Assembly (NCBI GenBank): GCA_041545745.1
Contig: CP168152.1
Coordinates: 4,214,001-4,278,000, forward strand
Length of the DNA: 64,000 nt
Source: Stenotrophomonas indicatrix
GTDB lineage: Bacteria; Pseudomonadota; Gammaproteobacteria; Xanthomonadales; Xanthomonadaceae
Direction of reading: 5' to 3'
Below the pieces are notes generated by a model. The model had not been told where the DNA came from and ran no database searches. It was given only the letters and a program-made list of their open reading frames with translations. Made by a program: the position numbers and the translations under genes. Shown piece after piece: positions 47,673 to 58,147 of this stretch. Every line of letters begins with the position of its first letter. The first letter of the stretch is position 1.

Positions 47673-48209
47673 ATGCAACCGCGCAAGACCGACCTCGCCC
47701 GTACCGCGCTGCAGGCCCACCGCGCGCCGCTGGACATGCGCCAGCGACGGCTGCTGATCCTGTGTGATGGCCAGCGCAGCATCGCCGAGCTGACCGCACT
47801 GCTGGGGCAGGACGCGGCAGCGATGGTGATCCAGCTGATCCAGGGCGGCTACCTGGTGACCGCTGCGGACGCCCCCGCCTCCGCGCAACCTGCGCCGGTT
47901 GCGATGACGGCTCCGCTGCCGCCGTCAGTCACTGCCGCTTCTGCCGCGCCGGTCGAGCGCCGCCGCTCGCTGGTCGCCGCGCGCATCTATGTGCTGGGAA
48001 TCCTGGAGATGCAGCGGCATCCCAATGCAGCGGCGCTGTTCCGCGATCTGCAGCAGGCGCGCGCCGAAGGCGAGGTGCTGCGGGTGATGCAATCGGCGCT
48101 GCAGGTGCTGCCGGCGCTGACCTCGGAAGGCTACTGCCAACGCGTGCGGCAGCGGCTGATGGAGGCGCTGCCGGTGGAGCATTGCGGCGCGTTCGCGGCC
48201 ATCGCCTGA
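47673..48209 (+). CDS. Conserved hypothetical protein
   Basis: 178 residues from the ATG at 47673 (MQPRKTDLARTALQAHR). An N-terminal winged-helix-like segment (about 22-65: RRLLILCDGQRSIAELTALL) has the LLILCDG-RSI-EL pattern of small regulatory or assembly domains often seen before response-regulator or chemotaxis-like genes. A low-complexity Ala/Pro linker (about 66-98) separates it from a helical C-terminus. No function assigned. Followed by a REP cluster. Confidence 0.7.
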   Translation: MQPRKTDLARTALQAHRAPLDMRQRRLLILCDGQRSIAELTALLGQDAAAMVIQLIQGGYLVTAADAPASAQPAPVAMTAPLPPSVTAASAAPVERRRSLVAARIYVLGILEMQRHPNAAALFRDLQQARAEGEVLRVMQSALQVLPALTSEGYCQRVRQRLMEALPVEHCGAFAAIA

Positions 48210-48222
48210 TCCGGCGAACAGC

Positions 48223-48317
48223 ATCCACGCATGGTGTGGATCTACGCGATAGCGCACCCGCACATGGCGCGGATCCATCCGTGTGCGTGATGCAGTAGAT
48301 CCACGCCATGCGTGGAT
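48223..48317. repeat. Three-REP cluster (SMAG, decayed copy, inverted SMAG)
   Basis: ATCCACGCATGGTGTGGAT with CTAC tag (48223-48245), a decayed CGCACATGGCGCGGATCC copy (48260-48277), and GTAGATCCACGCCATGCGT.. in the opposite direction (48295-48317), ending ten bases before the hmgA stop. Confidence 0.82.
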
Positions 48318-48325
48318 GCGGACGA

Positions 48326-49624
48326 TCAACGGAAATTGTTGCGCAGGCCGTTCCAACACTGCTGGTAATCGCCCTGCCGGTGGCTTGCTGCCAGCGCCTG
48401 CGCGGTCGGGCGGATCACGCCGCGGGTTTCGAACATGAAGGCCATGGTGTCCTTGATCACGTCCGGCTTGGAGAGGTCTGCATTGGAGGCCTTGTCGAAG
48501 GTCGGGGCATCCGGTCCGTGGCCGCTCATGCAGTTGTGCAGCGACGCACCGCCCGGCACGAAGCCTTCAGCCTTGGCGTCGTAGGCACCATGCACCAGGC
48601 CCATGAACTCGCTGGCGATGTTGCGGTGGAACCACGGCGGGCGGAACGTGTTCTGCGCCACCAGCCAGCGCGGCGGGAAGATCGCGAAATCCATGTTGCT
48701 GGTGCCCGGGGTGTCGCTGGGCGAGTGCAGCACCAGGAAGATCGACGGATCCGGGTGGTCGTGGCTGATCGAACCGATGGTGTTGAAGCGGCGCAGGTCG
48801 TAGCGGTAGGGCGCGTAGTTGCCGTGCCAGGCCACCACATCCAGCGGGGAGTGGTTGATCAGGGCGCGCCACAGGCGGCCATCGAACTTGGCAATCAGTT
48901 CGAAATCGCCATCGATGTCTTCGAACGCGGCATGCGGGGTCTCGAAGTCGCGCGGATTGGCCAGGCCGTTGGAGCCGATCGGGCCCAGGTCGGGCAGCTT
49001 CAGCAGTGCGCCGAAGTTCTCGCAGATGTAGCCACGGCTCGGGCCGTCAGGCAGCTCGACACGGAAGCGCACGCCGCGCGGAATCACCGCGATCTGCTGC
49101 GGTTCGATCTCGATCACGCCCAGCTCGGTCAGCAGCCGCAGGCTGCCCAGCTGCGGCACGATCAGCAGTTCACCGTCGGCGTCGTAGAAGTAGCGGCCGA
49201 CCATGTCACGGTTGGCGGCGTACAGATGGATACCAACACCGGCATGCGCGTCGGGCGAACCGTTGCCGCCCATCGTGTACAGGCCTTCGACGAAATCGGT
49301 GGGCAGTTCCGGCAGCGGCAGCGGGCTCCAGCGCAGCTGGTTCGGCGAGGCTGGCTGCGCACCGAAATCGCACTGCAGCTGCGATTGCGCGAACGGAGTG
49401 AACTCACCGTGGGTCACCGCCGGACGGATCCGGTACAGCCAGCTGCGGCGGTTGCTGCCGCGCGGTGCGGTGAACGCGGTGCCGGTCAGCTGCTCGGCGT
49501 ACAGGCCATGGGCCACCTTCTGCGGTGAGTTCTGGCCGACGGGCAGTGCGCCGGGCACGGCCTCGCTGGCGAACTCGTTGCCGAAACCGGACTGGTAGCC
49601 GCGGGCGGTGATGGAGGGGGACAT
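48326..49624 (-). CDS. hmgA: Homogentisate 1,2-dioxygenase
   Basis: 432 residues, the usual size. Fe(II) enzyme cleaving homogentisate to maleylacetoacetate in tyrosine and phenylalanine breakdown. Begins [20 protein letters not shown], family signature YQSGFGNEF. The iron-site region contains [12 protein letters not shown] and the Glu-containing [19 protein letters not shown] (cited as [16 protein letters not shown]). Co-directional with hppD, 85 bases apart with two REPs in the gap. fahA/maiA are not in this window. Confidence 0.96.
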   Translation of the reverse strand: MSPSITARGYQSGFGNEFASEAVPGALPVGQNSPQKVAHGLYAEQLTGTAFTAPRGSNRRSWLYRIRPAVTHGEFTPFAQSQLQCDFGAQPASPNQLRWSPLPLPELPTDFVEGLYTMGGNGSPDAHAGVGIHLYAANRDMVGRYFYDADGELLIVPQLGSLRLLTELGVIEIEPQQIAVIPRGVRFRVELPDGPSRGYICENFGALLKLPDLGPIGSNGLANPRDFETPHAAFEDIDGDFELIAKFDGRLWRALINHSPLDVVAWHGNYAPYRYDLRRFNTIGSISHDHPDPSIFLVLHSPSDTPGTSNMDFAIFPPRWLVAQNTFRPPWFHRNIASEFMGLVHGAYDAKAEGFVPGGASLHNCMSGHGPDAPTFDKASNADLSKPDVIKDTMAFMFETRGVIRPTAQALAASHRQGDYQQCWNGLRNNFR

Positions 49625-49634
49625 GGGAGCTCCA

Positions 49635-49700
49635 GAGGTTGCCGGCCAGCGGCCGGCACTACCATTCGGACAGGGGTTGCCGGCCAGTGGCCGGCATTGC
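49635..49700. repeat. Two GTTGCCGGCC-type REPs in the hppD-hmgA gap
   Basis: GAGGTTGCCGGCCAGCGGCC..CACTAC (49635-49662) and a decayed second copy (49673-49700), same orientation, about 10 bases apart. Confidence 0.85.
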
Positions 49701-49709
49701 CTGCAGACC

Positions 49710-50822
49710 TTACAGCACGCCGCGGCGGATCTGGTCGCGTTCGATGCTCTCGAACAGCGCGGTGAAGTTGCCTTCGCCGAAGCCTTCGTTGCCCTTGCGC
49801 TGGATGATCTCGAAGAAGATCGGGCCGATGCAGTTCTGGGTGAAGATCTGCAGCAGCTTGCGCTGGTGGGTTTCCGGGTCGGCGTCGATCAGGATCTTGT
49901 TCTTCGCCAGGCGGGCGACGTCCTCACCGTGGTTCGGCACGCGCTGGTCGATCACATCGAAGTAGGTCTCCGGCGTGTCGAGGAAATCCACGCCCTGCGC
50001 GCGCATGGCTTCGACCGTGTCGTAGATGTTCTCGGTGAAGCAGGCGATGTGCTGGATGCCTTCGCCCTTGTACGCATCCAGATATTCGTTGATCTGGCTC
50101 TTCGGGTCGGACGACTCGTTCAGCGGAATGCGCACGATGCCGTCCGGCGCGGTCATCGCCTTGGACACCAGGCCGGTCTTCAGGCCCTTGATGTCGAAGT
50201 AGCGGATCTCGCGGAAGTTGAACAGACGCTCGTAGTAGTCCGACCACTGCTGCATGTTGCCGAAGTACAGGTTGTGGGTCAGGTGGTCGATGAAGGTCAG
50301 GCCGAACCCCTTCGGGCGCAGCTCGGCGCCGGCGATCAGCTCGTAGTCGCCATCGAAGATGCTGCCGGCATCACCATAGCGGTCCACCAGGTACAGCATG
50401 CAGTCACCGATGCCCTTGATGACCGGGGCGTTGACCGCCTTGCTCTCCGGCTTGAAGGCGATGGCTTCAGCGCCATTGCCCAGCGCGGTCTGGTAGACCT
50501 CCGCGCCCGGCTTCTTGAAGCGGATGGCGAAGCCGCAGGCGCACGGACCGTGCTTTTCGGCGAAGTCGGCAGCGAACGAATCGGGGTCTTCATTGACCAG
50601 GAAGTTGACGTCGCCCTGGCGATAGACGGTAATCGGACGCTGCTTGTGCTTGAGCACCGCGCTGAAGCCCATCTTGCGGAAGTACTCGTGCAACTCGGCA
50701 CCACGGCCGGCCGGTGCGGCGAATTCGACGAATTCGAAGCCGTCGATGCCCATCGGGTTTTCGAAGGTGGTGACCTGCATGCCGGGGTTGGGATGCGAGG
50801 CGGACGGGACTGCGGTATTCAT
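49710..50822 (-). CDS. hppD: 4-hydroxyphenylpyruvate dioxygenase
   Basis: 370 residues starting [20 protein letters not shown] at 50822. Two VOC barrels; the iron ligands are in the C-terminal one: His in [10 protein letters not shown] (about 195), His in [10 protein letters not shown] (about 273) and Glu in [11 protein letters not shown] (about 350), followed by the [20 protein letters not shown] gate helix. Forms homogentisate from 4-hydroxyphenylpyruvate. It is upstream of hmgA and divergent from a MarR regulator. The promoter has an operator-like dyad. Confidence 0.96.
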   Translation of the reverse strand: MNTAVPSASHPNPGMQVTTFENPMGIDGFEFVEFAAPAGRGAELHEYFRKMGFSAVLKHKQRPITVYRQGDVNFLVNEDPDSFAADFAEKHGPCACGFAIRFKKPGAEVYQTALGNGAEAIAFKPESKAVNAPVIKGIGDCMLYLVDRYGDAGSIFDGDYELIAGAELRPKGFGLTFIDHLTHNLYFGNMQQWSDYYERLFNFREIRYFDIKGLKTGLVSKAMTAPDGIVRIPLNESSDPKSQINEYLDAYKGEGIQHIACFTENIYDTVEAMRAQGVDFLDTPETYFDVIDQRVPNHGEDVARLAKNKILIDADPETHQRKLLQIFTQNCIGPIFFEIIQRKGNEGFGEGNFTALFESIERDQIRRGVL

Positions 50823-50909
50823 GGCGTGGCTCCGAATCGGTGCCGCATCGGCACAAACCAGGTGCGGGCGGGGTTGGACCCGGCGAGAATGCAGGGTACG
50901 GACCCAACA

Positions 50910-50938
50910 CTTATAGTTACACTTGAAACCACCAGCAA
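50910..50938 (-). promoter_or_regulatory. hppD promoter with a dyad operator in the spacer
   Basis: Minus strand TTGCTG (50938-50933), 17 bases, TATAAG (50915-50910). A perfect dyad GTTNCANNTGNAAC (50916-50929) fills the spacer; such a site would block RNA polymerase when occupied. On the plus strand it also overlaps a TATAGT sequence 35 bases before the marR start. The MarR protein next door is the obvious candidate to bind it. Confidence 0.6.
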
Positions 50939-50951
50939 GGTGCACCGCAAC

Positions 50952-51446
50952 ATGAGCCCCGCCGATCCCGCTTCCACCCGCCTGCGTGCCTCCCACGTCC
51001 TGCTCGACCTGGAACAGTTCCTGCCGTACCGGCTGAGCGTGCTGTCCAACCGGGTCAGCGGCAACATCGCCAAGCTGTACGGCGACCGCTATGGCCTGGC
51101 CATCCCGGAATGGCGGGTGATCACCATCCTGGCGCTGTACCCCGGGTCGTCGGCCAGCGAGGTCTCCGACCGCACGGCGATGGACAAGGTGGCGGTCAGC
51201 CGCGCGGTGGCGCGCCTGCTGGAGCGCGGTTTCATCAAGCGTGAGACGCATGGCGATGACCGCCGCCGCTCGGTGCTGGCGCTGTCGGCGGCGGGGTTCG
51301 AGGTGTACGAGACGATCGCGCCGATGGTGATCGAGATCACCCGCAAGCTGATGTCGGTGCTGAGCGAGGAAGAGGAGCAGGTGCTGGAGAAGCTGATCCT
51401 GCGCCTGGCCGGCGATGGCCTGGAGCGGATGGGCGAAGGGGTCTGA
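50952..51446 (+). CDS. MarR family transcriptional regulator
   Basis: 164 residues from the ATG at 50952 (MSPADPASTRLRASHVLLDL). Winged HTH at about 50-115: IPEWRVITILALYPGSSASE, then VSDRTAMDKVAVSRAVARLLERG (cited as TAMDKVAVSRAVARLLERG), and the wing KRETHGDDRRRSVLALS. Dimerisation helices at both ends. Divergent from hppD, across a 129-base region holding the dyad; likely represses or senses an aromatic intermediate, such as homogentisate or 4-hydroxyphenylpyruvate, as HmgR/HpaR-like regulators do. Confidence 0.88.
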   Translation: MSPADPASTRLRASHVLLDLEQFLPYRLSVLSNRVSGNIAKLYGDRYGLAIPEWRVITILALYPGSSASEVSDRTAMDKVAVSRAVARLLERGFIKRETHGDDRRRSVLALSAAGFEVYETIAPMVIEITRKLMSVLSEEEEQVLEKLILRLAGDGLERMGEGV

Positions 51447-51479
51447 CCCCTTCGGGGCGGCGCCCACCCCGCCGCTCTT

Positions 51480-51527
51480 GGTAGGTGTCGACCTTGGTCG
51501 ACACATGGACCCACGCCAGGCGTGGAT
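51480..51527. repeat. GTGTCGACC REP and decayed SMAG
   Basis: GGTAGGTGTCGACCTTGGTC..GACAC (51480-51504) followed by GACCCACGCCAGGCGTGGAT (51509-51527). Confidence 0.75.
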
Positions 51528-51793
51528 GAATGTCGCGGGCTGCGCTGCGAGGGACCCGACGCGCTCCATCGATGACGCCCAACGCGTGTTGTGCATGGCC
51601 CCGCCGACGAACGGTCTTTCGGCCGGGTTCGACTCGAAGTGTCGCGTTTACCACCTGATGTTTCGGCATCAGGCCGGTAAAGTCCTGATCGACAGAGCGG
51701 TTGTATCGAAATTCGCGCATCGAGTGGCATTGCCTATTGGACGGCCGGTTCCATCGGCCTGAGGGTAGGCGCGCAGCGGATCACCGCTGCCGG

Positions 51794-51940
51794 GGTTGAA
51801 AGCCCGTTGATCCGAAGGAAACCACGCCGCACCCGTCGCCGCCCATCGCGGGCGGCGACGACTCGCGCTGCCCAGCTTTGGCGGGCGGTGCGTGGGGCCG
51901 CATGGCCGCCGTTCTTCCTTCGGATCACGGTCTTTCAACC
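51794..51940. mobile_element. MITE-like element with about 27-base terminal inverted repeats
   Basis: Left end 51794-51820 (GGTTGAAAG..TGATCCGAAGGAA) and right end 51915-51940 are inverted copies, with a small indel. The interior contains another perfect hairpin GTCGCCGCCC-ATC-GGGCGGCGAC (about 51836-51860). No ORF inside. About 147 bases, non-autonomous if mobile. Could also be a structured RNA gene or a long REP composite. Confidence 0.5.
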
Positions 51941-51987
51941 ACGCATCGCCTGCCGCCTTTCCGGCGGCCTCGCCACGGAGCTTCGCC

Positions 51988-52215
51988 ATGACACGCCCCC
52001 ATCACCCCACTACCGCGCCCATCGACCGCGAAGCCGACCTGCAGCGCATCGATGAGGCGTTGGCCACGCTGGAAACGGTCACCCAGGCATGGTTCGAACA
52101 TCAGCGCCTCAAGGCCTGCCCGCCGGGGTTGCTGCTGTCGTTGAACCGGCTGCTCGACCTGACCAGTCTCGCCAAGGGCTATGCCAGCGCGCTGCGGGTG
52201 ATTGCCGAACCCTGA
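51988..52215 (+). CDS. Small hypothetical protein
   Basis: 75 residues from the ATG at 51988, GGAG eight bases upstream. Mostly helical by composition: DREADLQRIDEALATLETVT, then HQRLKACPPGLLLSLNRLLD. No recognised domain. 19 bases before the DUF1016 gene on the same strand, so possibly co-transcribed. It begins next to the MITE-like palindrome. Confidence 0.5.
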   Translation: MTRPHHPTTAPIDREADLQRIDEALATLETVTQAWFEHQRLKACPPGLLLSLNRLLDLTSLAKGYASALRVIAEP

Positions 52216-52234
52216 CCCTGCTGGAAGGCACCTC

Positions 52235-53296
52235 ATGGATGACACACCGCCCCTCACCCTGCCGCATACCCACGATCTGCTGGCTGATATCCGGGAACTG
52301 ATATCCACGGCCCGCGCCGGGATGGTCAGGACCGTCAATGCCGAACTGACGCTGCTGTACTGGCGCATAGGACGTCGCATCCATGTCGATCAGATGGATG
52401 GACGCCGGGCACGCTATGGAGAGGTCCTGTTCAAGCGCATCGCCAGGACACTGTCTGCCGAGTTCGGCGGTTCGTTCGGTGAAAAGAGCCTGCGCAGGAT
52501 GGTGCAGTTCTCCATCGCATTTGCCGACGAGCAGATTGTCGTATCACTGCTACGACAATTGAGCTGGACCCATTTCATCGCGCTGATTCCGCTGTCTGAT
52601 CCGCTCAAGCGCGACTTCTACGCCCAGATGGCCAGCACGGAGGGCTGGAGTGTCCGCATGTTGCGCCAGCGCATCGACTCGATGCTGTACGAACGTACAG
52701 CACTTTCCAGCCAGCCCGAGCAGACCATTGCCAATGAGCTGTCGGCGTTGCGCCGGAACCAGCAGCTCTCCCCGGGTCTGGTCCTGCGCGACCCGTACGT
52801 ACTGGATTTTCTCGGGCTGAAGGAGTGCTGGGACGAGCAGGAGCTGGAAGGCGCCATCCTGCGTGAAATGCAGGGATTCCTGCTTGAACTCGGGGCAGGC
52901 TTCAGTTTCGTCGCCCGCCAGAAACGCATCCAGATCGATGACGACGACTTCCATCTCGACCTGCTGTTCTACAACCGCCGCCTGCGCAGGCTGGTGGCCG
53001 TCGAACTGAAGATCGGTGACTTCAAGCCAGCGTACAAAGGCCAGATGGAGCTCTATCTGCGTTGGCTGGATCGTTATGAGCGGGAGGAAGGTGAAGAGGC
53101 ACCGCTGGGCATCATCCTTTGCACAGGCAAGAAGGCAGGCCAGATCGAGTTGCTGGAGTTGGACCGCTCAGGCATCCATGTGGCGGAGTACCTGACATCC
53201 CTTCCCTCCCGGGAAGTCCTCAAGCAACGTCTGCAGGCCGCCACGGAGCGTGCGCGGCAACGCATGGAGTTCACTGCTGCAGAGATCGACCGTTAG
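52235..53296 (+). CDS. DUF1016 (YhcG-type) PDDEXK nuclease domain protein
   Basis: 353 residues from 52235 (MDDTPPLTLPHTHDLLADIR), GGAAGG seven bases upstream. The N-terminal DUF1016 region (about 15-190) is an HTH-rich helical part with ELTLLYWRIGRRIHVDQMDG and YGEVLFKRIARTLSAEFGGSF. The C-terminal PDDEXK domain (about 195-340) has the active-site pattern DFHLDLLFYNRRLRRLVAVELKIGDFKP (cited as DFHLDLLFYNRR and VAVELKIGDF), Asp then E-x-K. The family is a stand-alone nuclease found in mobile and defence contexts; some act in phage or plasmid restriction. Confidence 0.87.
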   Translation: MDDTPPLTLPHTHDLLADIRELISTARAGMVRTVNAELTLLYWRIGRRIHVDQMDGRRARYGEVLFKRIARTLSAEFGGSFGEKSLRRMVQFSIAFADEQIVVSLLRQLSWTHFIALIPLSDPLKRDFYAQMASTEGWSVRMLRQRIDSMLYERTALSSQPEQTIANELSALRRNQQLSPGLVLRDPYVLDFLGLKECWDEQELEGAILREMQGFLLELGAGFSFVARQKRIQIDDDDFHLDLLFYNRRLRRLVAVELKIGDFKPAYKGQMELYLRWLDRYEREEGEEAPLGIILCTGKKAGQIELLELDRSGIHVAEYLTSLPSREVLKQRLQAATERARQRMEFTAAEIDR

Positions 53297-53297
53297 G

Positions 53298-53330
53298 GGG
53301 TCAACAGACCCACGCCACGCGCGGATGGCC
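53298..53330. repeat. Decayed SMAG
   Basis: AGACCCACGCCACGCGCGGATGG, a diverged SMAG copy (cited as ACCCACGCCACGCGCGGAT). Confidence 0.6.
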
Positions 53331-53337
53331 CACGCAC

Positions 53338-54477
53338 TCAGCTCAGATGCTTGCGCCGTGCATGGATCCACGGCACCGCAAGCGCGCCGATGGCGCCGCC
53401 GGCAAAGCCCAGCGAGGCAGCAACAGTGGTCGCTTCCACAGCGCCGGGCAACGCCAATGCGGCAGTGACCAGCAGCAGCGACGGCAGGCCGACGAAGGTG
53501 CCCAGGAAGAACGGCCAGCGCGGCGACCAGGTGTTGAGCTGCAGCAGGCTGACCGGCTGCCACGCCTCGGACGAGGCGTCTTCGGCGATCTTCGCCACCA
53601 CTCTACCCAGATCCACTTCCGGCAGCAGCTTGCCTGGACGCGCGGCGGCAATCGCTTCGGCCACGGCTTCAACGGGCGGGAAGCTGCCCGGCCACGCTAC
53701 CGGTGCAGGCACGCCATAGGCGGTCAGCAGCGGCACGCTCAGCCACGGCGCCACCAGCGGACGCAGCCTGCGCCGGCCATGCACGCACCAGATCTGCGGC
53801 TGCCCGTGCGCGGTCACGCTGTACAGCGCCAACTCGCTCGGCGGCGGATAACCCAGCATGGTCACCCGCGCCGCCAGGCTGTCCTGGTCCATCGCACGCA
53901 GGAAGCCGGGGCGGCTGCGCCCTTCCTGCATCCAGGCCAGGCCGAGCGCGCCGACCAGATAGGCCTCGGCGACATCCTTGCTGCCCGCGTTGGCGCGGTC
54001 ATCGCTGGCCAGGTACCAGGCCAGTGACTTCGGTTCGGGCACGTCGGCCAGGCCCCAGCGACTGTCGTCGCCCAGTACATGGCGCACCGGCAGGCGGGCC
54101 GGTGCGGTTTCACCACGCTCGCCGGGCTGCAGGAATGGCAGCACCCCCTGCACGAAACTGGACAGCTCGATCGCGCGCACGCCGTTGCCGTGCCATTCCG
54201 GCGGCAGCAGGCCGGCCAGCTGTCCTTCGGCGGCGAGTCGATCCAGCCGCGCCTTCTGTTCCACCAGCTTCTGCACCGCGCCCTTCAGCACCACGTTGTC
54301 GGGCAAGGCGATCTGCGGCAACCGATGCCGCGGCGGCGCGAGTTCAAGGGCGGCTTCGCCGGTGCCGGCGTCGTCCAACAGGGCTTCCTGCGGTGGCAGG
54401 GTCACGCCGTCGCCTGCTCCGCCTTCGGCCAGTTCAGTGGCAGGTTCGTGCAGACGTTCGGCGTGGTCGCTGTGCAT
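53338..54477 (-). CDS. Hypothetical protein with C-terminal transmembrane pair
   Basis: 379 residues from the ATG at 54477 (MHSDHAERLHEPATELAEG), with GGAA seven bases upstream; ATG at 54498 adds seven residues. Acidic low-complexity N-terminus (1-45), a soluble central part with FVQGVLPFLQPGERG and WGLADVPEPKSLAWYLASDD, and two transmembrane helices near the end (about 320-370). No known domain recognised. Possibly an inner-membrane protein of an unassigned family. Next to a thioredoxin-like lipoprotein gene. Confidence 0.65.
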   Translation of the reverse strand: MHSDHAERLHEPATELAEGGAGDGVTLPPQEALLDDAGTGEAALELAPPRHRLPQIALPDNVVLKGAVQKLVEQKARLDRLAAEGQLAGLLPPEWHGNGVRAIELSSFVQGVLPFLQPGERGETAPARLPVRHVLGDDSRWGLADVPEPKSLAWYLASDDRANAGSKDVAEAYLVGALGLAWMQEGRSRPGFLRAMDQDSLAARVTMLGYPPPSELALYSVTAHGQPQIWCVHGRRRLRPLVAPWLSVPLLTAYGVPAPVAWPGSFPPVEAVAEAIAAARPGKLLPEVDLGRVVAKIAEDASSEAWQPVSLLQLNTWSPRWPFFLGTFVGLPSLLLVTAALALPGAVEATTVAASLGFAGGAIGALAVPWIHARRKHLS

Positions 54478-54587
54478 GGGCGTTCCGGTAGGTTGCATCG
54501 ACGGGGCGTCGACTGAAGTCCTTGCCGGTAACGGCGTGTGCACGCTGAAGTTGAGATGTGGAGTCGGAGAGTGTGACGGCGCGCGCA

Positions 54588-54651
54588 GTAGACCCACGCC
54601 ATGCGTGGATGGCCGGGCAGCGGAGAGGCCGCCGGGCGCGGCCCGGTGCTA
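54588..54651. repeat. SMAG and a GCCGGGCGCGGCCCGGTGCTAC REP-like copy
   Basis: GTAGACCCACGCCATGCGTG.. (54588-54610), then CGCCGGGCGCGGCCCGGTGC with CTAC tag (54629-54651). Confidence 0.7.
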
Positions 54652-55251
54652 CCGGTCAGGCGCCCACTGCTTGAGGAACGCCATCACGCGTGCGGTCTGC
54701 ACGGTCTTGCCCTTGTGCATCGCTTCGCTGGGCTGTGGCGCCAGCAGCGTGCCGTCGGCATCGATCACCAGCAGGTGCGGGTGCTCGCCTTGCAGCGGCG
54801 GGAACTGGCCCAGGAAGGCCGCGTTCGGATTCTCGGCACTGTCGTTGACCTTGACCCACACGTAGTGGGCATCACGGAAGCGGCGCAGATCGCCATTGCC
54901 TTCCACGGCTTCATCCAGCGCATGGCAGGGCTCGCAGGCGGCGTTGCCCACTTCCAGGATGATGCGCTTGTTGCCACGCTGGGCTTCGACCTTGGCGGTT
55001 TCCAGGTCGGCAACGGGATTGCGGGCCGGGTCGAACTGCGCGCCAAGCCCGGCGATGGCGGCGATATCGGCCGCCGCCGGGGTGTTGCCCGAGGCCACCG
55101 GTTCGCTGGGGTCAGCGACCGGTGGCTCGGTGGGGCGTGTGTCGAGGGGCTGCGTGGGTTCGGGGGCCGCGGGAGGTTGAGGCTGCGAACAGGCGCCGAT
55201 CAGCGCCGCACACACCACTGCCACCACTGCACCGCCGAACGTTGTACGCAT
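54649..55251 (-). CDS. Thioredoxin-fold lipoprotein
   Basis: 200 residues from 55251 (MRTTFGGAVVAVVCAALIGA). Lipobox LIGAC, Cys21, then a Pro-rich linker (about 24-58). The thioredoxin-like domain (about 75-195) has the redox motif NAACEPCHAL (CEPC, about 104-107), IILEVGNAACEPC, and a late LLVIDADGTLLAPQPSEAM strand with cis-Pro candidates. Likely a periplasmic disulfide reductase or oxidase-like protein; direction of electron flow unknown. Confidence 0.78.
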   Translation of the reverse strand: MRTTFGGAVVAVVCAALIGACSQPQPPAAPEPTQPLDTRPTEPPVADPSEPVASGNTPAAADIAAIAGLGAQFDPARNPVADLETAKVEAQRGNKRIILEVGNAACEPCHALDEAVEGNGDLRRFRDAHYVWVKVNDSAENPNAAFLGQFPPLQGEHPHLLVIDADGTLLAPQPSEAMHKGKTVQTARVMAFLKQWAPDR

Positions 55252-55267
55252 GCCCACTACCCTCTCA

Positions 55268-56767
<1,500 letters not shown>

Positions 56768-56946
56768 GCGGAATTCCTGGTTCGGTGGATGGAGGCACGT
56801 CCGATGTGCGGTGAAGCAACGCGCGAGGATCACCGACTTCTGGCGTTCACGTCAAATACACGCCGTTTGAGGCAGGTCGCGGCCTGCTCGCTGAACTTGC
56901 ATCTGAAACGATCCAGCCAGCCGCAGGCGGCCAAGCTGAATGCGGA

Positions 56947-57822
56947 TCAGGCCAGATCCGGCGGGGGCGCGACCTGCAGCGTGGTGCGCACTTGGAACAA
57001 CTCGGGGAAGAAGGTCAGTTCCAGCGCCTTGGCCAGGAAGCCCACGCCGGATGAACCGCCGGTGCCGCGCTTGAAGCCGATCACCCGCATCACCGTGCGC
57101 ATGTGCCGGAACCGCCACAGCTGGAAGGCCGTTTCCAGGTCCACCAGGTCCTCGCACAGCGCGTACTCGCGCCAGTAGCGGTCGGTGTCCTGGTAGATGC
57201 GTTCGAAGACCGGCTGCAGGCTGTCGTCGGCCACGTGCGGCTGGGTCCAGTCGTGCGCCTCGTACACCGCCGGCACGGCATGGCCGAAGCGGGCCAGGTA
57301 CTTCAGGAATTCCTCGTACAGGCTCGGCGCCTCCAGCACGGTGCGCAGCTGCGCCTGCCCGGCCGTGTCGTGCTCGAACACCTGCAGCATCTGCGCGTTC
57401 TTGTTGCCCAGCAGGAACTCGATGTAGCGGTACTGCAGCGACTGGAAGCCCGAGGACGGGCCGAGCACGTCGCGGAAGCCCATGTACTCGGACGGGGTGA
57501 GCGTTTCCAGTACCGACCACTGCTCGGTCAGCTGGCGCAGCACCTGCTTGCTGCGCGCCAGCACCTTGCGGCACTGCCAGACCTCGTCGCGCTGCAGGAA
57601 GCCGATCGCCGCACCCAGCTCATGGCCCAGCAGCTTCAGCCACAGCTCGGAGGTCTGGTGCTGGATGATGAAGAGCATCTCGTCGTGATGCGGCGGATTG
57701 GACAGCGGCTGCTGCGCGCTGAGCAGCTGGTCCAGCCGCAGGTAGCCGCCGTAGGTCAGCCGCCCCTGCAGGTCGGTGTGGATACCGGCTTCGAGATCGC
57801 GTTGGTTGTTGTCGACGGACAT
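56947..57822 (-). CDS. kynA: Tryptophan 2,3-dioxygenase
   Basis: 291 residues starting [20 protein letters not shown]. Heme enzyme opening the indole ring of tryptophan to N-formylkynurenine, the first step of the kynurenine pathway. [20 protein letters not shown] (about 45-64) contains the substrate-site residues, and the heme proximal His is in [20 protein letters not shown] (about 235-254), [15 protein letters not shown] near the end. kynU and kynB are not in this window. Confidence 0.95.
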   Translation of the reverse strand: MSVDNNQRDLEAGIHTDLQGRLTYGGYLRLDQLLSAQQPLSNPPHHDEMLFIIQHQTSELWLKLLGHELGAAIGFLQRDEVWQCRKVLARSKQVLRQLTEQWSVLETLTPSEYMGFRDVLGPSSGFQSLQYRYIEFLLGNKNAQMLQVFEHDTAGQAQLRTVLEAPSLYEEFLKYLARFGHAVPAVYEAHDWTQPHVADDSLQPVFERIYQDTDRYWREYALCEDLVDLETAFQLWRFRHMRTVMRVIGFKRGTGGSSGVGFLAKALELTFFPELFQVRTTLQVAPPPDLA

Positions 57823-58147
57823 GGGCGGGACCAGATCGGGGGCGGCAAGGGTAGCGCGTTGCTGCCGCGCTGGCAGCCGCGATGACCGTACCGGGGCGTG
57901 CGGCGCGGCTGTGGAACGGCCGTTGCGCGTGGAACCGTTCGCGCCGTTCTACTGGCGCTCAGCCCAGAGGCGTTTGTGATGCTTTGCAGCAATGGCTGAA
58001 TACGTTGAAGTTATTGGCATCATGCACCCGGAAGGGCGTACAAAGGCGGGCAGGCCGTGCTGCGCCGCAGGAGAGCTTTTTCGTACGCATTCCTTAACAT
58101 GGCGATTCATATCATTTGTAACTTCTCTGTCGAAGGTGCAGTACGCA
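57823..58147. other. Divergent intergenic region kynA / 2-oxoacid dehydrogenase
   Basis: 325 bases without a gene. AT-richer towards 58080-58145; a TATCAT -10-like sequence (58110-58115) lacks a good -35. No repeat or known riboswitch seen. Confidence 0.6.

Larger units (their letters stand above)
51447..51987. other. Non-coding region with REPs, a hairpin and a MITE-like palindrome
   Basis: 541 bases without a supported gene; frames here are short and cross the repeats. It holds a GTGTCGACC REP and a decayed SMAG (51480-51527), a two-part hairpin TTTACC-CCTGATG..CATCAGG-GGTAAA (51647-51681), and the large palindrome 51794-51940. Confidence 0.7.

Noticed and set aside
51415..51762. 115-codon plus-strand frame after marR
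   Set aside because: Begins inside marR, translates a REP and has no ribosome-binding site or domain.
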